A stretch of 64,000 bases of DNA from the NCBI GenBank assembly GCA_963556255.1, contig OY744606.1, positions 79,531,641-79,595,640 on the forward strand, in the 5' to 3' direction. Of the stretch, positions 34,060-47,149 are shown in pieces. The position numbers and the translations under genes are program-made. Source of the DNA: Allolobophora icterica (Eukaryota > Annelida > Clitellata > Crassiclitellata > Lumbricidae). Numbering within the stretch: the stretch's first letter is position 1; every line of letters starts with the position of its first letter. The notes under the pieces were generated by a model. The model was not told the DNA's origin, made no database searches, and worked only from the letters and a program-made list of their open reading frames with translations.

Positions 34060-35440
34060 GAAATTCATTTATTAAGCGCCGCTACCGACCAAGTATCAAT
34101 CAATGGCGCTGAGCAATTATAAGGGAAGGACTTGCTCAAGGTCCTTACACACATAGGCGTAGGAGGCGGGGGGTCAAGGGGGGCAAGCGCCCCCCCAAAT
34201 TTCGGGCATTCCTGTTTTTCGGGCAAGTAAGCACCGGGAAATATGCTGAACAATTTGCCCGAATCGGAATGGTATTAGACTATTAGTAGCTACTAGCTCG
34301 CAAACCACTATAGCAGTTGTCACGGCTTCGTCTCCCGACTTGGCCTATGACAGAAACGGCCAGCACAGCGTGGTGATGGAAGAACAGCAGATGCCTCAAA
34401 CTATATCACATCTCACAGGAGGCCACATCAACCGAAGAGTACCCTCCATCCACCCCTTCGCCGTAATCACCCCAGAGGCGAGGCCGACTGGTGTGTAAGC
34501 TGGGCACCTGCCTGCCTGCCTACCTGCGTTCACCCTACCGGCCTTTAGTCAGCTTAGCAAGCCTGATGGGGGCGATACAAGGGATCGTGGAGGAGGGGAG
34601 GGGAACACAGAGGTTGTGGGACAGGGAACACAGGTCAGACTGACTTGGAAGAGTAACTGGGATAGATAGAAACGATAGAGATTGGTACGTATATGTAATC
34701 TATATATGTAGGTTGTTAAATTAAAACTCTAAAAGCCTCCTTTGGACCGAGATTGAATACGTCGCACCGCTCTCAGTAGTAAAAATGTTAAGTTCATCGC
34801 TGTGCGTGAACAGTCCCAAAAGCAGCGGACTTTTTTCGTGCAACCAAAGCAAACCGCAGTCTCACTAGGCCTATCTGCCTCAGATAGACCAATGCTCAGC
34901 CTGCTGTCTGCACCGGACACATCTGGTGTAAGCTTATCGACAGACGACAGTTGCGTCAAACGAGCTGTTTGATGAAAACGACCATAGTGAAAGTTCAAGT
35001 TTTGATGAAGAGGATGCTGACCAACCTGAGTCTGAGAATGAGAACTTCAACACTCCCTCTAGCGATGATGTAATGGATGGCCAGCCTTGCCCAAACCAAC
35101 CAATGCTCAAAGAGTATTGCCCAAAAAGAATCGGACGTGAAGGAACTCGAAGGGATTTTAATCCTGAATGGTTCAAGAGCAGGCCCGCCGAAGGGGGGGC
35201 AGAGGAAGCTAATTCTCAGGGACCCGAGGCTTTTTGGGCTGTTCTAGAGAGCCTATAGTGACTATAAATGCACGACGCCATGGCAATTACTCGGATTTTT
35301 TTCGGGCAAAAATAAAATCTTGACCCCCCGCCGCTGAAATTTCCCCTACTCCTATGCTTACACAGTAACCGTCTCAGAGCAAAGGTGCTCGAACCCGTAC
35401 TCGCCGAGTTACATGGCGAGCGCTCCTACCAATCGTCGGG
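34060..35440 (-). repeat. SINE family A, split by a hAT element
   Basis: The two halves, 34060-34151 and 35365-35440, together match the minus-strand SINE at 17535-17735 in order. They are separated by the insertion at 34152-35356. The tRNA-like box B (GGGTTCGAGCACC on the minus strand) lies in the right half. Confidence 0.8.
34152..35356 (+). mobile_element. hAT element (ZMYM/TTF-type), internally deleted
   Basis: Ends are CATAGGCGTAGGAG and, in reverse complement, CATAGGAGTAGGGG. The 8-bp duplication CTTACACA flanks both sides (34144-34151 and 35357-35364). An internal plus-strand frame (about 35073-35258) reads QPMLKEYCPKRIG then RRDFNPEWF, followed by RP. This resembles the N-terminal region of hAT transposases with a TTF/MYM-type zinc finger (usual pattern F....W). 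The catalytic domain is absent, so the copy is non-autonomous. It is inserted in SINE family A. Confidence 0.85.
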
Positions 35441-35877
35441 ATCAACAGCGTAACGACACTTTGCGGAAAGCAAAGCCGTTGACGTCGGTATAAATTATTT
35501 TGAACAGTTCTCATCACATGGTTTTTTTATAACAGCCTGATCGATTACAAGCCAGTAAGCTCACACTACAACGAATCATCCGTCGTGTCACGCGCCTCTA
35601 ATTATAGTATCGTTTAAAACGTTTTGCAGGTGTCTTAAGATCGCGCTGTATTTTTACCTACGAGGGATCTGGGTCTGTTTCACGACATCTTATGGAAACA
35701 AATGCCGTTGATGTCAATCAGTTTGAAATTTTCTCACCGTTTGTGAGGCATAAGACATCCTAAGTCGAACAAAATTAATTTGTTTTCGGGTCTCTTGTAT
35801 ATATAGCATTTGTTAATGCCGTTTTGAAGGTGTCTAGAGAGCTTTCTGACCAAGGCAAGGTAAGGTAAAGGCGGATA
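35441..35877. repeat. Copies of the GACGTC / TTTAAAAC dispersed family
   Basis: Words 'gccgttgacgtcgg', 'gaacagttctcat', 'ttgcaggtgtctta', 'tgccgttgatgtcaat' and 'ttgaaggtgtctaga' appear in order, indicating at least two diverged units. Confidence 0.5.
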
Positions 35878-35886
35878 GAAGATACC

Positions 35887-36087
35887 AGAGGTCCAGAGGC
35901 GTTGCCAGGAAAACAATTTCGGTGGGGTTTTTAGAATTTCTGGGATTTTCCATTGGACATTGTCGCAGAGTACGGGGTCAGTTTTGAAAAGTAAAGTGTG
36001 TTTGTAGTTTGCAATTTATTTATGGGGGGGGGGGAGGGGCGGGGCTTGAACTCGTAAAACCGCCACCTAAATACGCCCATGGAAGAT
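35887..36087. mobile_element. Possible small insertion flanked by 9-bp direct repeat
   Basis: GAAGATACC occurs at 35878-35886 and 36088-36096. The 201-bp segment between holds 'cagaggcgttgccagg' near its left and 'taaatacgcccatgg' near its right, which are loosely hAT-like but not clean inverted repeats. Confidence 0.3.
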
Positions 36088-36096
36088 GAAGATACC

Positions 36097-37080
36097 AAAC
36101 TAGCCATTTACACTTCCTATCTGAGGCATTTTATTGGGTAACACTCTTCCCAAACTGGTTAGTGCAGAGGTTGTTTCAATTTTCGAACAGTTTTAAAAAA
36201 GACCTGAAAATCCTGGGAACTCAAGGGTGAGAAGCAAATTGTTTTACATAGGAAGTTTTTAAAGTACGAAACGAACGCTATAAAAATTTATTAATAAACG
36301 GAATAATAATGATTAGGCCTAATTAGTAGCGATGGAGAAAATATCCAGCAAACATACTGGGCCATAGAGGATAGTCGTTCGTCCAACGATAACCTAAAAC
36401 ACTTGAAAGATTTGCACGGAGTAAGAATTTTTAAGCGGTTAAACAGTGAATAATACAAATGCTTTCTTAATACAAATTAACACGCCTCTCGAAAGCCTCT
36501 TTATTTTCCGAAACAACGCTGGTCATGCCATACAAACGAGGAACTGTTCAAACTAATAATAATTATTACACACCTCTTTTAAGTATAATATTTGCCCTAT
36601 AAGAGAAGGTAAGAGCGCCGTTCTGTATTGACTGTCCCATAGTAAAAACTCATCAGTGGTCAAAATAAATTATACACCTCTTTTAATGGTAATAGAATCC
36701 TATAAGGAAAAGCAGAAGCACACTCCTGTATATTGATGAAAAAGTCCCAGAATTTGTAATTAGTTTTCAGACGTAAGATAATAATAATAATAATAACAAT
36801 CTTCGTTTAATATCTTCAAACTGACAATTACGCAGTATGATTACAAATCAGTATGAACGGATGATCACAAGTTATTACAGGAGTCGAATTTAACTGTACA
36901 CGGCAGCCATGCAAGGCGCCCATCACGTCCTACATCTCATTTTATCATTTTATCTCATTTTTATAAAACCAAATGAACGGTGGCAACTGTTGAAGATGAT
37001 TTCTGTCGACGTCAGCGAATTTTTGTTGCCAAAAAGAAGTCGTTCAACTCAGGATCCTGCACTAATCGCCACTTAATCGT
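36097..37080. other. Intron 4 with repeat pieces, no gene
   Basis: Two ACACCTCTTTTAA motif copies (36565 and 36665), a short AAT run (36778-36795) and a GACGTC motif near 37008 lie in otherwise unremarkable AT-rich sequence. Confidence 0.35.
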
Positions 37081-37084
37081 ACTC

Positions 37085-37175
37085 TGGTAACGCCAGTCCC
37101 AAGCCTGGAAAAAGGAGGGCCACGCTAATCATCTTCGTCATGCAAGCGCGTCGTTAAACAGCAATTAACCAACCG
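37085..37175. repeat. SINE-like family D fragment
   Basis: Words 'gccagtcccaagcctgg', 'ctaatcatcttcgtcatg' and 'gtcgttaaacagcaatta' match the family at 5787-5880, reversed relative to 39765 and 61750. Confidence 0.55.
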
Positions 37176-37845
37176 ATCGCCATTGCAGATGTTTTGACAT
37201 TATTGTTTTATAGCCATTATCGAGTGTAAAAGTAAGAAAAATGTTCTTCTGTCTAAACTTCTGGACCTGTCAATACCCTTCCCGACCTGAAAAGCGGGTC
37301 TTGAGTTTTAAATTTGTGTAGATCTGTTAGTAAACTTCGAAGACAAGACGAGACTTCTTCATATAATAAGCATAACAATGGCGAATACAACAATGATACA
37401 GCGTTATTTGTGTGAGCATAACTGTTTATGAAGTCATAGGGAAAGAGATGACGTGGGCTATATACTAATGTGCTAAATATAGTTTTCAACTGTTTCAGGG
37501 TGAAATCTGCGACTCAAACGACTTGTGGATTTGCCAGAAGGTGAGTAAATTAACATAAATTAACATAACTGTACTGTAATGAACGTTAAAATTAAATACG
37601 TCGGTTCATTTCAGGGTAGATCACATTTCATACGAACAGTAAGCACTATAAAATAAATTCCATCGATGTCAACGGCCTTTGATGCGACAAGATATCTTTC
37701 GACACCTTTTAAACGCTTTCAAACTGGCTATATATACAGAAATAATACGCATTGCTATTAATTCCTTGCCGACACGAGACAAACAGAGTTTAACAAGGAA
37801 CAATAATGATGAACCTACGATTGTACGGACGATAGTCGAATGGGG
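37176..37845. other. Intron 4, one dispersed-family copy
   Basis: A copy of the GATGTCAACGGCC...ACACCTTTTAAACG...GGCTATATA family lies at 37660-37735. The rest shows no feature. Confidence 0.4.
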
Positions 37846-37849
37846 GTCA

Positions 37850-38160
37850 GGGTGTTGGACTGTCATCCGAGAAATCGGGGGTTCAATACCCGCCTGGGCA
37901 GAATTTAATATGCTTCGAGATTTCTGCTGCACATGCACCACGTAGCCAACTCAACTACAATGAGTTCACTGACCATACAGGCATACACTGTCAGTGGGAA
38001 GATGAGACGGCGATGGAGATGACTGGCAACACACCGTCATATGCCGAGGCTAAGAAAACGAAGTTGCAAATACCACATTTTTGGCTACCTTTCATATACT
38101 TGAGCCGTCCCTCAGGGACTGGCTCAAGTATATGTAAGGCGAAGGAAAACTTGTAAAAGG
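37850..38160 (+). repeat. SINE family E
   Basis: tRNA-like head with box-B-like GGGGGTTCAATACCC. The body has 'ttcgagatttctgctgcac' and 'caatgagttcactgacc'. The last 60 bases contain an inverted repeat around 'agggactggctcaagt'. Confidence 0.7.
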
Positions 38161-39764
38161 TGTGTAAGGGATTGATCCTCTTCTAATATGGCATTAAAAC
38201 CCGTTGACATTGATACCAAAGTTTTTAACAAAATATCACCGCTAGTATGGCATAATACATCCCTGGCATTAATCCGACAAATGGATTGGATTCAACAGCA
38301 GATATTTAACAAAAACCTCAAGCCACCCGCAATGGCGGGAGTTTGGTTATAAGTTATTACTTATAACTGGTGACTAACGAAGCCAGATCATAATAAAGAT
38401 GATTACCTTGGTAAACTAAGCGTTTCTAAAGCGCTACTCTAAAACTAAGCGCAGGGCACCAGCTTATTTAATGGCGTCGCCCTCTGTAATCCAGGCTTGT
38501 GACTGGCACCACCAGAGCTCGGGCAGTGGCGTAGTTGCAGTATAGGCCTATTATGCGTAGTTAAAGCAATTTTGATCGACCTTACGAATTGAAAATCTTC
38601 ACAATGGCCATTGGACGAATCCGCATTTCATAAGAATGTCATCGACATAAATTATTTGTGAACAGTTCTTACCGTTCGTGTGGCACTGGGGTGATTTTAA
38701 AAATTTGCATAGTTGTTTATTTTGTTCCTTTTGTGTACAGATTAGATTCTGTATAACATAATTCAGTATCAAATACATTTCAGAGGTTGCTCAGTCAACA
38801 CAAAAGTTCGCATACAATCGTATTCTCAAGTTATAAATTAAGATGATGGCTAAATCACACATATAGAATAAAGTCGAATACGATGAATAGTAGGTTCATT
38901 CGTAACTCTAAGCAGCCATAAGAAAATAGATATTTACATCTGTTAAATAGATATTCACATCCGCAGTCCACCAGTAAGCGTTTATTAGTTAATCGTAAAT
39001 CAGTGTTCCAGTTGTTAGCGCGAACTGCAACCTCTCTGAGTAGATTTGCGAGAATCTGACGCACACCGTCGGCGACCTTGCATCAGATTTTGCATCTCAT
39101 TTTCATTCTTGGTTATAGGTTCATTGAAATGTAGTATCAGATCAGCGAATAACTCAACATCATCACTTATCACATACAAACCATGGCAGATTCGATCTGT
39201 CCAAATTCCTGTATCATTACACATGAAGTCTTTTCAATGCCAATAGAACACATAGAGCCCCTTGAAGCTAGATAAACAAATTCATTCAGCCCCATAGTAA
39301 TATAGCAACGGCTGACAATGTTTTAAGGGTTTCTAACGATTCGGGTTTTTATTGCAAAGTTTAACATCGAAATTCCTTAAATATACACAATATAATGAAA
39401 TCCATAAATTTATATGGTACGAAATACACCAATTAAAGGTGTCAAAACAGAAACTTACAATATCTCTAATAATCATTGTTTAGCGACACAAAAATTCAAT
39501 TAACAAAATTAATGCCCATGATGCATGTATTACGATAATTATGTATTTTGCAAATTAAAAACATTTTGCAGCAAATTATTGTCAATCACAAAAAATTTCA
39601 AATGTTTCATGAACAATCATAATGTACATGATATTCTTAATTTAGGTTATAAAACTTTAAAACAGCTTCAATTACAAGTTTACAACATATGTAATTATGA
39701 CATGGCATTCTTATTCTACTGCTGAATTTTCAAAACGTTATAGGTCAATATAAGCAAACCGTTC
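38161..39764. other. Intron 4 with repeat fragments
   Basis: 38410-38545 holds the 'gcgcagggcacc' repeat followed by a family D piece. 38640-38700 holds 'gaacagttcttaccgttcg'. Two minus-strand frames at 38855-39064 and 39015-39224 overlap and could be remnants of one protein, but I recognise no domain. 39400-39720 is AT-rich with no feature. Confidence 0.35.
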
Positions 39765-39890
39765 TATTGTTAGTTGCTGTTTTACGACTCTGTGTCTTAA
39801 CAAAGATGATTGGAGTCGCCCCCTCCTTTCTCCAAGGTTGGGACTGGCACTGGCAGAGTACGAGTAGTGGCGGAGTTGACAGTATCTATT
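39765..39890. repeat. SINE-like family D
   Basis: Words 'ttgttagttgctgtttta', 'aacaaagatgattgg', 'cgccccctcc' and 'gggactggcactggcaga' match the copies at 17736 and 61750 in the same orientation. Confidence 0.65.
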
Positions 39891-40384
39891 AAGCCTAGTT
39901 TCTATTTCCATAATATATCTCATCTTCCGTTTCAGTAGGGAATAAATTGTCTCTATGGCGCGTTTTCTGAATAAATAGCATCGGGTAAAAGTGTTTTAAT
40001 GGTGTCTAAAGAAAGCATTAACGACACCTACGGCATGAAAAGATGTTAACGTCAAAAGGAAATCCTTTTACAATCATTACCGTTCATTTAGCATTTACAG
40101 CTTGGTAATCAGTCAACTAGTAATAGTTACCGTTGAACGAAACTGTAATAAACTGTGTACGATTACGATTAATCAAAGCTATTGCATCGCCCTTTTCTAT
40201 AATCCAGACTAAAGGCAATTTTTACTTTCAATTCATCGACATCTTGTGGCAACAAAGACCTCAACTTCGGTAGAAAATTTCAAAAGTAGAATAAGAATCT
40301 CGTGTCCTAATTAGGCCTATGTGTGTATTGCAAATTTGTAATCATAGCTGTTTTAAAATTAGAATAACTAGATTAAGAATATCT
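39891..40384. other. Intron 4 with dispersed-family copies
   Basis: 'ttttaatggtgtctaaag' at about 39991 and 'gttaacgtcaaaagg' near 40045 mark copies of the high-copy family. No gene seen. Confidence 0.35.
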
Positions 40385-41610
40385 TGTACATTTCTTCTTC
40401 TTTGGTTCTCTGCCCTTAGGCAGGTTCGTATGTCCAACGGCGCCATTCCTCTCGATGTTGAGCTTCCGCTTTCATCTGTCTGTAGCCGTCCCTCTTTATT
40501 ATCCAGTCCAGGAACATCGTTCTTGGCCTTCCTCGCGTCCTTTCCCCCTCCATTCTACCTTCGATGATCTTTCTCAGCATTATATGACCAATCCATCTTC
40601 TTTGGCGCTCTCTGATTGTCCTCATCATGGATCTTTCCTCTCCCACCATCAGTGATGGGCAATAGTTAACTAAAAAGTTGCTAACTTTTAGTTTAACTAA
40701 AAGTTTTTAGTTAAGGAAGAAGTTTAACTAAATAAAAATAGTTTAGTTAAAACCATAGTTTAACTAAAAAATTTTAGTTGCTAACTAAAAAGTTTGACTA
40801 AAAAATCAGCAATATGCAACTATTTTTCCACAGTGAACATTGAACACTGTCAGCAAAGAACATTTTAACACTGCATGGTTATAGCATTAACAGCCTGTGT
40901 TTTCAAATTCATACACTACTTACAGTACACATGTAACTGTATGCCAGAAAAGCACACATTGCATAGTTTAAAGGTGAAATTGTCATTGACGCTTTGCATT
41001 ATTACAGTTCACTTAACGTCTTTTATTGTGAAAATGTTTGTCGTAAAACGTTGGAAAAAGTTTAACTACTTTTTTTAGTTTAGTTAACTAATTTTCAAAA
41101 TCAGTTGCCAACTTTAGTTAAACTATTTTTTTAGTTGGAAAATAGTTTTAGTTTAACTTAAAAAATAGTTTAGTGCCCATCACTGCCCACCATTTGCAGT
41201 ACTTCTTCATTTGTCTTGTGCTCTGTCCAGCTGATTCTCTCCATTCTACGCCATATCCACATTTCGAAGGCTTTTATCCTTCTAATGTCCTCCCCTCTTA
41301 TCGTCCACGTTTCAGATCCGTATGGGACCACACTCCATATCAGCGTCTTAACCATTCGCTTCTTCAGGTTCCTATTTAATTTTCCTCTCAAGAGCTCCTT
41401 TCTTTTATAGAATGCATCTTTTCCCATGGCTATTCTTCTTTTTACCTCCGCATGGCACTTCGCATCCCTCGCGACCATACTTCCTAGGTAACAGAATCTC
41501 TCAACTTGTTCGATGACCACGCCGTTTACGGTTATTCTAACTTCTTTTTCTTCTCTTTTGCTTATCCTTATGACCTTTGTCTTCTTGGTATTTATTTTCA
41601 TATCACTTCA
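40385..41610 (-). pseudogene. RTE-like LINE fragment (RT C-terminus), split by a hAT MITE
   Basis: On the minus strand, 41186-41601 encodes a C-terminal part of a reverse transcriptase ORF, with KTKVIRISK, FCYLGSM, YKRKELLRG and GSETWTI motifs. The frame reaches LQMVG at the insertion point and continues at 40416-40649 with [20 protein letters not shown] and [11 protein letters not shown]. The two halves were one protein before the 536-bp insertion. The catalytic motifs upstream are missing. The RTE-like label is inferred from these C-terminal motifs. Confidence 0.75.
40650..41185. mobile_element. hAT MITE, 536 bp, inside the RTE-like fragment
   Basis: The left end is CAGTGATGGGCA and the right end is its exact reverse complement. 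The 8-bp duplication CCCACCAT lies at 40642-40649 and 41186-41193. The interior is full of AGTTAACTAAAA words repeated near both ends, typical subterminal repeats. No coding capacity. Confidence 0.95.
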
Positions 41611-42120
41611 TTGTACGCATTATATGCTGGGGTATATTATGTTTACAGCTTAACAAAATCTTGTGACGTATTGATATCACCACAGAAAACAGAATAGTTT
41701 GAAGTGTTTAACGACATGCCATGCTACCAGACCCGTTGACGTCGACCTCCTTGTTTTTCTGGGCTTTGGACTGGCATTCCCTGATGCCACTACTGCCAGG
41801 TAGTGCCAGTCCTAAGCCTGGTTTAGGATTATTGAGAAATTGCGCTTGACGACATATTATCGCCAAATTAAAATATCTAGCACAGGATAAAACTAACAGT
41901 GAGAACTATCTATACATTTCTGTGAATAATGCAATGCTTTCTTTCGACACCATTAAAACGCTTTTACCCGAGGCTATATATTAAGAGACTTCGCTTGTTC
42001 AGGAATCATTCTCTTAGCCAATTGTAGAAATGTCCAAAATAATTACCCACCTCTTTTTGAGCGTTATATTCGCATTATAAGAAAAGCGGAACACCGGTTG
42101 AGATATTGTTTACTTCCTTA
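41611..42120. other. Intron 4 with family D and dispersed-family pieces
   Basis: 41690-41840 has 'tgacgtcgacc', 'ggactggcattcc' and 'agtgccagtcctaagcctgg'. 41945-41985 has 'acaccattaaaacgc' and 'gaggctatata'. 42045-42080 has the ACCTCTTTTT motif. No gene. Confidence 0.45.
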
Positions 42121-42128
42121 TGGGTAGT

Positions 42129-43174
42129 CAGCGTTACCACTCCTTGGGTTTTTTCACAAGATCTTGGGTTTTTTAATCGGAACTTGGGAAATGGGGTTTT
42201 TTCCTGGATACCTTGGGTTTTTTGCTTGGGATTTTTCTTGTTTTATTTAAACCTTATTTTTCATTAATTTAATCAATTTTTGCAATGATCTGGATGATCG
42301 AGGTCAATAAATAAATGGCGCAGTATGCGTACAAGCATGTGCTATAGTAGTCTATTGCTATTTTTAACATATATCGCTAAAGACTAAATGTGCTATACTA
42401 GTCTACAGCTATATTTAGAAATATTACTCTAAAGACTAAAGAAAACTGCAGACTCAGACTGTACCTTTTCGGAAGTTTTCCCGAAGTAATCAGCTGTTGA
42501 TCATTTTTAAAACTGAAAATATTATATTTTGAGTTTCATCATGGGTGTCCGCAGGAATTATTTTAGTGGAGGCGAATTTTTTAGGGGGTAAAGTTTTTGG
42601 GGGTTGGGCAAAATGACGTTTGCGCATAGAAACAAAATTTGCATACAAAAATTTTTTAAATAAATAATGGTCAAGAAACTGTACCTAAATAATTGTTTTT
42701 TCGCATTGAAAATCGTGTTGAGACTGTTTTAATAATCATAATAATCAAAAGATTTTATTTTTTTAAATATTTACAAAATCCATGGACCTCTCCTATGAGT
42801 TTCATAGTCTTTTATCTTCATTCTTTTTTTAATGAAAAACTAAAATGTGCGATAGAAGTAGGCCTAATAATGCACATGATTCGGACTCTGATGAAAATAA
42901 AAACATGTATATAAAAATTTTTAATTTGCTTTGAATATTAACTAATAATTTTTAGCAATTGATAATTACCCATAAAATTGTAAAAATGAAAGATAGAAAT
43001 GAAAAATGGAACAACATTTTTGTTACAGAATTGATATAATTGCATTATATTATTATATTTTATCTTATAATGCGTTTATTAATTTAAGAAGTCTGCAGAA
43101 AACCACCTTGGGTTTTCTTGGGTTTTTTGTATGTCCTACCTTGGGTTTTTCATTTTTTATGAGTGGTAACACTG
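42129..43174. mobile_element. hAT-type MITE, 1,046 bp, with CCTTGGGTTTTTT repeats
   Basis: The left end is CAGCGTTACCACTC and the right end in reverse complement is CAGTGTTACCACTC. The flanks are tgggtagt (42121-42128) and taggtagt (43175-43182), an 8-bp duplication with one mismatch. CTTGGGTTTTTT words occur repeatedly just inside both ends, on the same strand. A segment near 42540-42620 with 'gggtgtccgcaggaatta' may be a further nested repeat. Confidence 0.75.
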
Positions 43175-43182
43175 TAGGTAGT

Positions 43183-44265
43183 ACGATACAATACATCAGA
43201 GCTAAACAGTTATAGCGCGCTTTAACAAGATAAGTCCTGCACGAGAGCGCGTTTCCCTGGATTTCTAGTCATAGCGCAACGTAAAAAGATGAGTTTCAAT
43301 TTTGATTTAAAATGAATAACAGATGAACATTGACAGACTTTAGTTGGAAGACTGTTTTATTCTGTGGGTTCTGATACCGAGAAGTCACGACTACCAAACT
43401 TCCGGTTGGTGCAAAGTATGGTGTAATCGCCTCGCGCAGCCGAAATGAGTCCTCTGGAATTTGTAGCAGAACATGGCGTGACCATGGATGTCATGTACAA
43501 GGGAGAGGTTCCAGAATGGATATGGTACATAAGGAGGCAGATTTCGAAGGCGATACGGGCACGGATGGGAAGCCAGTGAAGTTGTTGCGGAGATGGTATG
43601 ATGTGATCTCTATGACCAAGACCTGTTATAAGACGAGCGATCGTGTGAAGAACAGATGATAGAGGCTGTAGTGTCGATGAGGGAAGACGGAACAGGACAG
43701 GCTACAGTGTCACATACTGTAAAGTGCCAAAATAATTTTTGTCGAACGTCAACCGCCTTTGTTGATATAAGATGTCGTTAAACTCTGGAACCATTCATCC
43801 ATCGCGTATTGCAAATTTTGATCTCAATAATGTGGTAAAAAGTAACAAAATCTGTTCTTATCGACGTCAATGGCCTTTGATGGGATACAAAATGGCGGGA
43901 ATTAATTTTAAACTCATGCCCTGTGACGTAATGTTGGCGTCACTGGTCCTTGCGGCAACAGAGTACGGTTGAAAACTGATTTCACGATATCGCACTAGAA
44001 CACCTTTACAATATCAATAGATGATGCTATATATTTGTAAACTGACGTACGAGCGTAATTGACTTCTATACGTCGTTAAATACCAGAAACCAACACTTTG
44101 GGGGGGGGGCGGTGCCAGTCCAAAATATTGATTAAGGAAAGGGGCGAACTAATGATGTTCGTTAAGTAAAGTAAGAAAAGGTATGGTGATGTAAATTAAC
44201 TTCAATGATTCCAGAAACCATGTAAGTGCATCAAAATACATAGATAGGATAAAATAGAAAATGTT
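43183..44265. other. Intron 4 with dispersed-family copies
   Basis: 43380-43720 looks single-copy; short frames there show no domain. 43735-44035 holds pieces of two dispersed-family units ('cgaacgtcaaccgcctttg', 'gatgtcgttaaactc', 'cgacgtcaatggcctttg', 'gaacacctttacaat'). A G-run lies at about 44101. Confidence 0.4.
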
Positions 44266-44269
44266 GTTT

Positions 44270-44590
44270 GCAGAGAGAGGCAGACAGACAGACAGAGACA
44301 GACAGGCAGACATACAAAGAGATAGACAGAGAGACAGAGAGAAAGAAAGAGACAGTAAGATGGAGATAGAAAGATAGAGAGACATACAGATGGACAGATA
44401 GATAGAAAGAGAGAGAGATACAGTTGTAAATTCATAGACAGAGATATAGAGATAAAGTTTGAAAAAGAAAGAAAAAAATACAGAGCAGACAGTAACACTG
44501 AGAGACACAGACATACAGATAGACAGACAGACAGACAGACAGAGTGAGAGACAGAGACAGACAGATAGAAGGCAGAGACAGACAAATAGA

Positions 44591-44660
<70 letters not shown>

Positions 44661-44800
44661 GACACAGCACAGAACGACAGGCAGGCAGGCAGGCACACAA
44701 AGCGAAAGACAGAGACGCAGACAGACAGACAGACAAAGACACAGACAGAGACGCAGACAGACACACAGAGATGGAGACAGACAGACAGACAGAGATATTG
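44270..44800. repeat. (GACA)n-type purine-rich microsatellite
   Basis: More than 500 bases of GACA/GAGA/CAGA units, purest at 44520-44540 and 44620-44660. Long frames on both strands are artefacts. Confidence 0.93.
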
Positions 44801-45700
<900 letters not shown>

Positions 45701-47145
45701 CGATCGGTAGCTGATTTTAAATTAGCGATAATGTGAAGGTCTCGGACTGTCAGTGGGCGGAGCCAGTGACTTGGCAACCTGAGAACTAAGACACACGTTT
45801 CCATCGGAAACACACAGTCATGTATTTTGGCATGTAAAATTTGCACTCGGCTAGTTTTTGGGCTTGTTTTCGGAGGTCTGCGCGATACACGAAGTAATAC
45901 TCCAACGACCGAAATAAACATGGAGGTAGGTTATTATAAAATGGTTTATTTTTATGCAGTTTCTTTCGAGTTGTAAGATGTTAATAGCGGATCATGTGGA
46001 CAGCGTAAAACAAGCTAATGGGAAATTTATTACCCAACGACATCAAAAATAGTAGGCCTAATCGGATGTTGGTTTAGTGCTGTTGCATGTGGTACCCGAT
46101 ACCGTCTATTCACAATCGGGCACGTGTTTGAGACACGCGGTTCAACAAATGTGATTGTTCCAACTTCCCCAAAATAAACCTGGGGGTTCAAACCTCGAAT
46201 CCTGCGTTTTCTTCATGAATAACTCAGATTTTTAAAGCTAAAAATGGCAATGATGAGACTATACTGCGCCGTTCTGGCAACAGATACTGTCAAAATGTAT
46301 CGACCTGATCGGCTACAGTATTTTGTGGTTTACACGAAATGCGCTATATCAATTTGACCAGTAGAGGGCTCTTATTATTGTAGCTAGGGCTGAGCGCCTA
46401 GGGAAGCAGCGGCAGTTGCAGGCATCGAGAAGGTTCGATCATCATGGAAGTGTTTCCGAGTAGATTTTGAGTGTTTCGAAATTAAGGTTTTATCGTAACT
46501 TTTCTGTAACTTCGATTTTCCAAGGTATGATTGAATGCCTGGCTCTGTGTGTGACGCAGAGGTTTGTGTTTTATAATCGAATTGAAGAGACCGCAAGCGA
46601 AGTTTCTAAATTCTTGGTGACCACTATAGTAAAACGGATCGAGAAGGTTCTACGAGACAGCCTCCATTGAGTGATATAGCTCCATTGCTTCATTGATCTT
46701 GTTTCGTGCAGGGAGTACATTTGATTTGTTTTCTGTCGTAGTATTTCCCAAATGTCAAGTGCTTAACCCCGATTGCCCAAAGGTCCCAAATTGAACTTTG
46801 AGAACTGAAGTGATAAGAAATAATTAATATTACATAGCATTGTAAGCGCCCGTTGTGTTGACGTAGAAACTAGCTGTAGGCCCTGTGATGGATGAGAATA
46901 GACTATCGCTTGATCAATGACATTATGATTGATTTTAAATAGTGATTTTAAGTTGTGCAGACATTTTGAGATAACTAATAATTTTAAGTTAAATATTAAA
47001 ATTAAACGATAGATTGATGCAGACCGGCTATTGAATTCTTTGTTGATGAGTCCTGCCATTGAGCAAGCGGTGATACAGCGATTGCCCGAAATGCTTAGTC
47101 AAATACTGGAGGAAAGTGGTAGCTTAGCTGGTAATTCTGTCACAT
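45701..47145. other. Intron 4, largely single-copy sequence upstream of the nested gene
   Basis: 45700-46330 shows no repeat family. 46380-46680 contains short frames on both strands and a CAAG|GTATGA donor-like site near 46524. It could hold an untranslated first exon of the nested gene but has no decisive signal. 46700-47140 is AT-rich. Confidence 0.25.
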
Positions 47146-47149
47146 CAGG

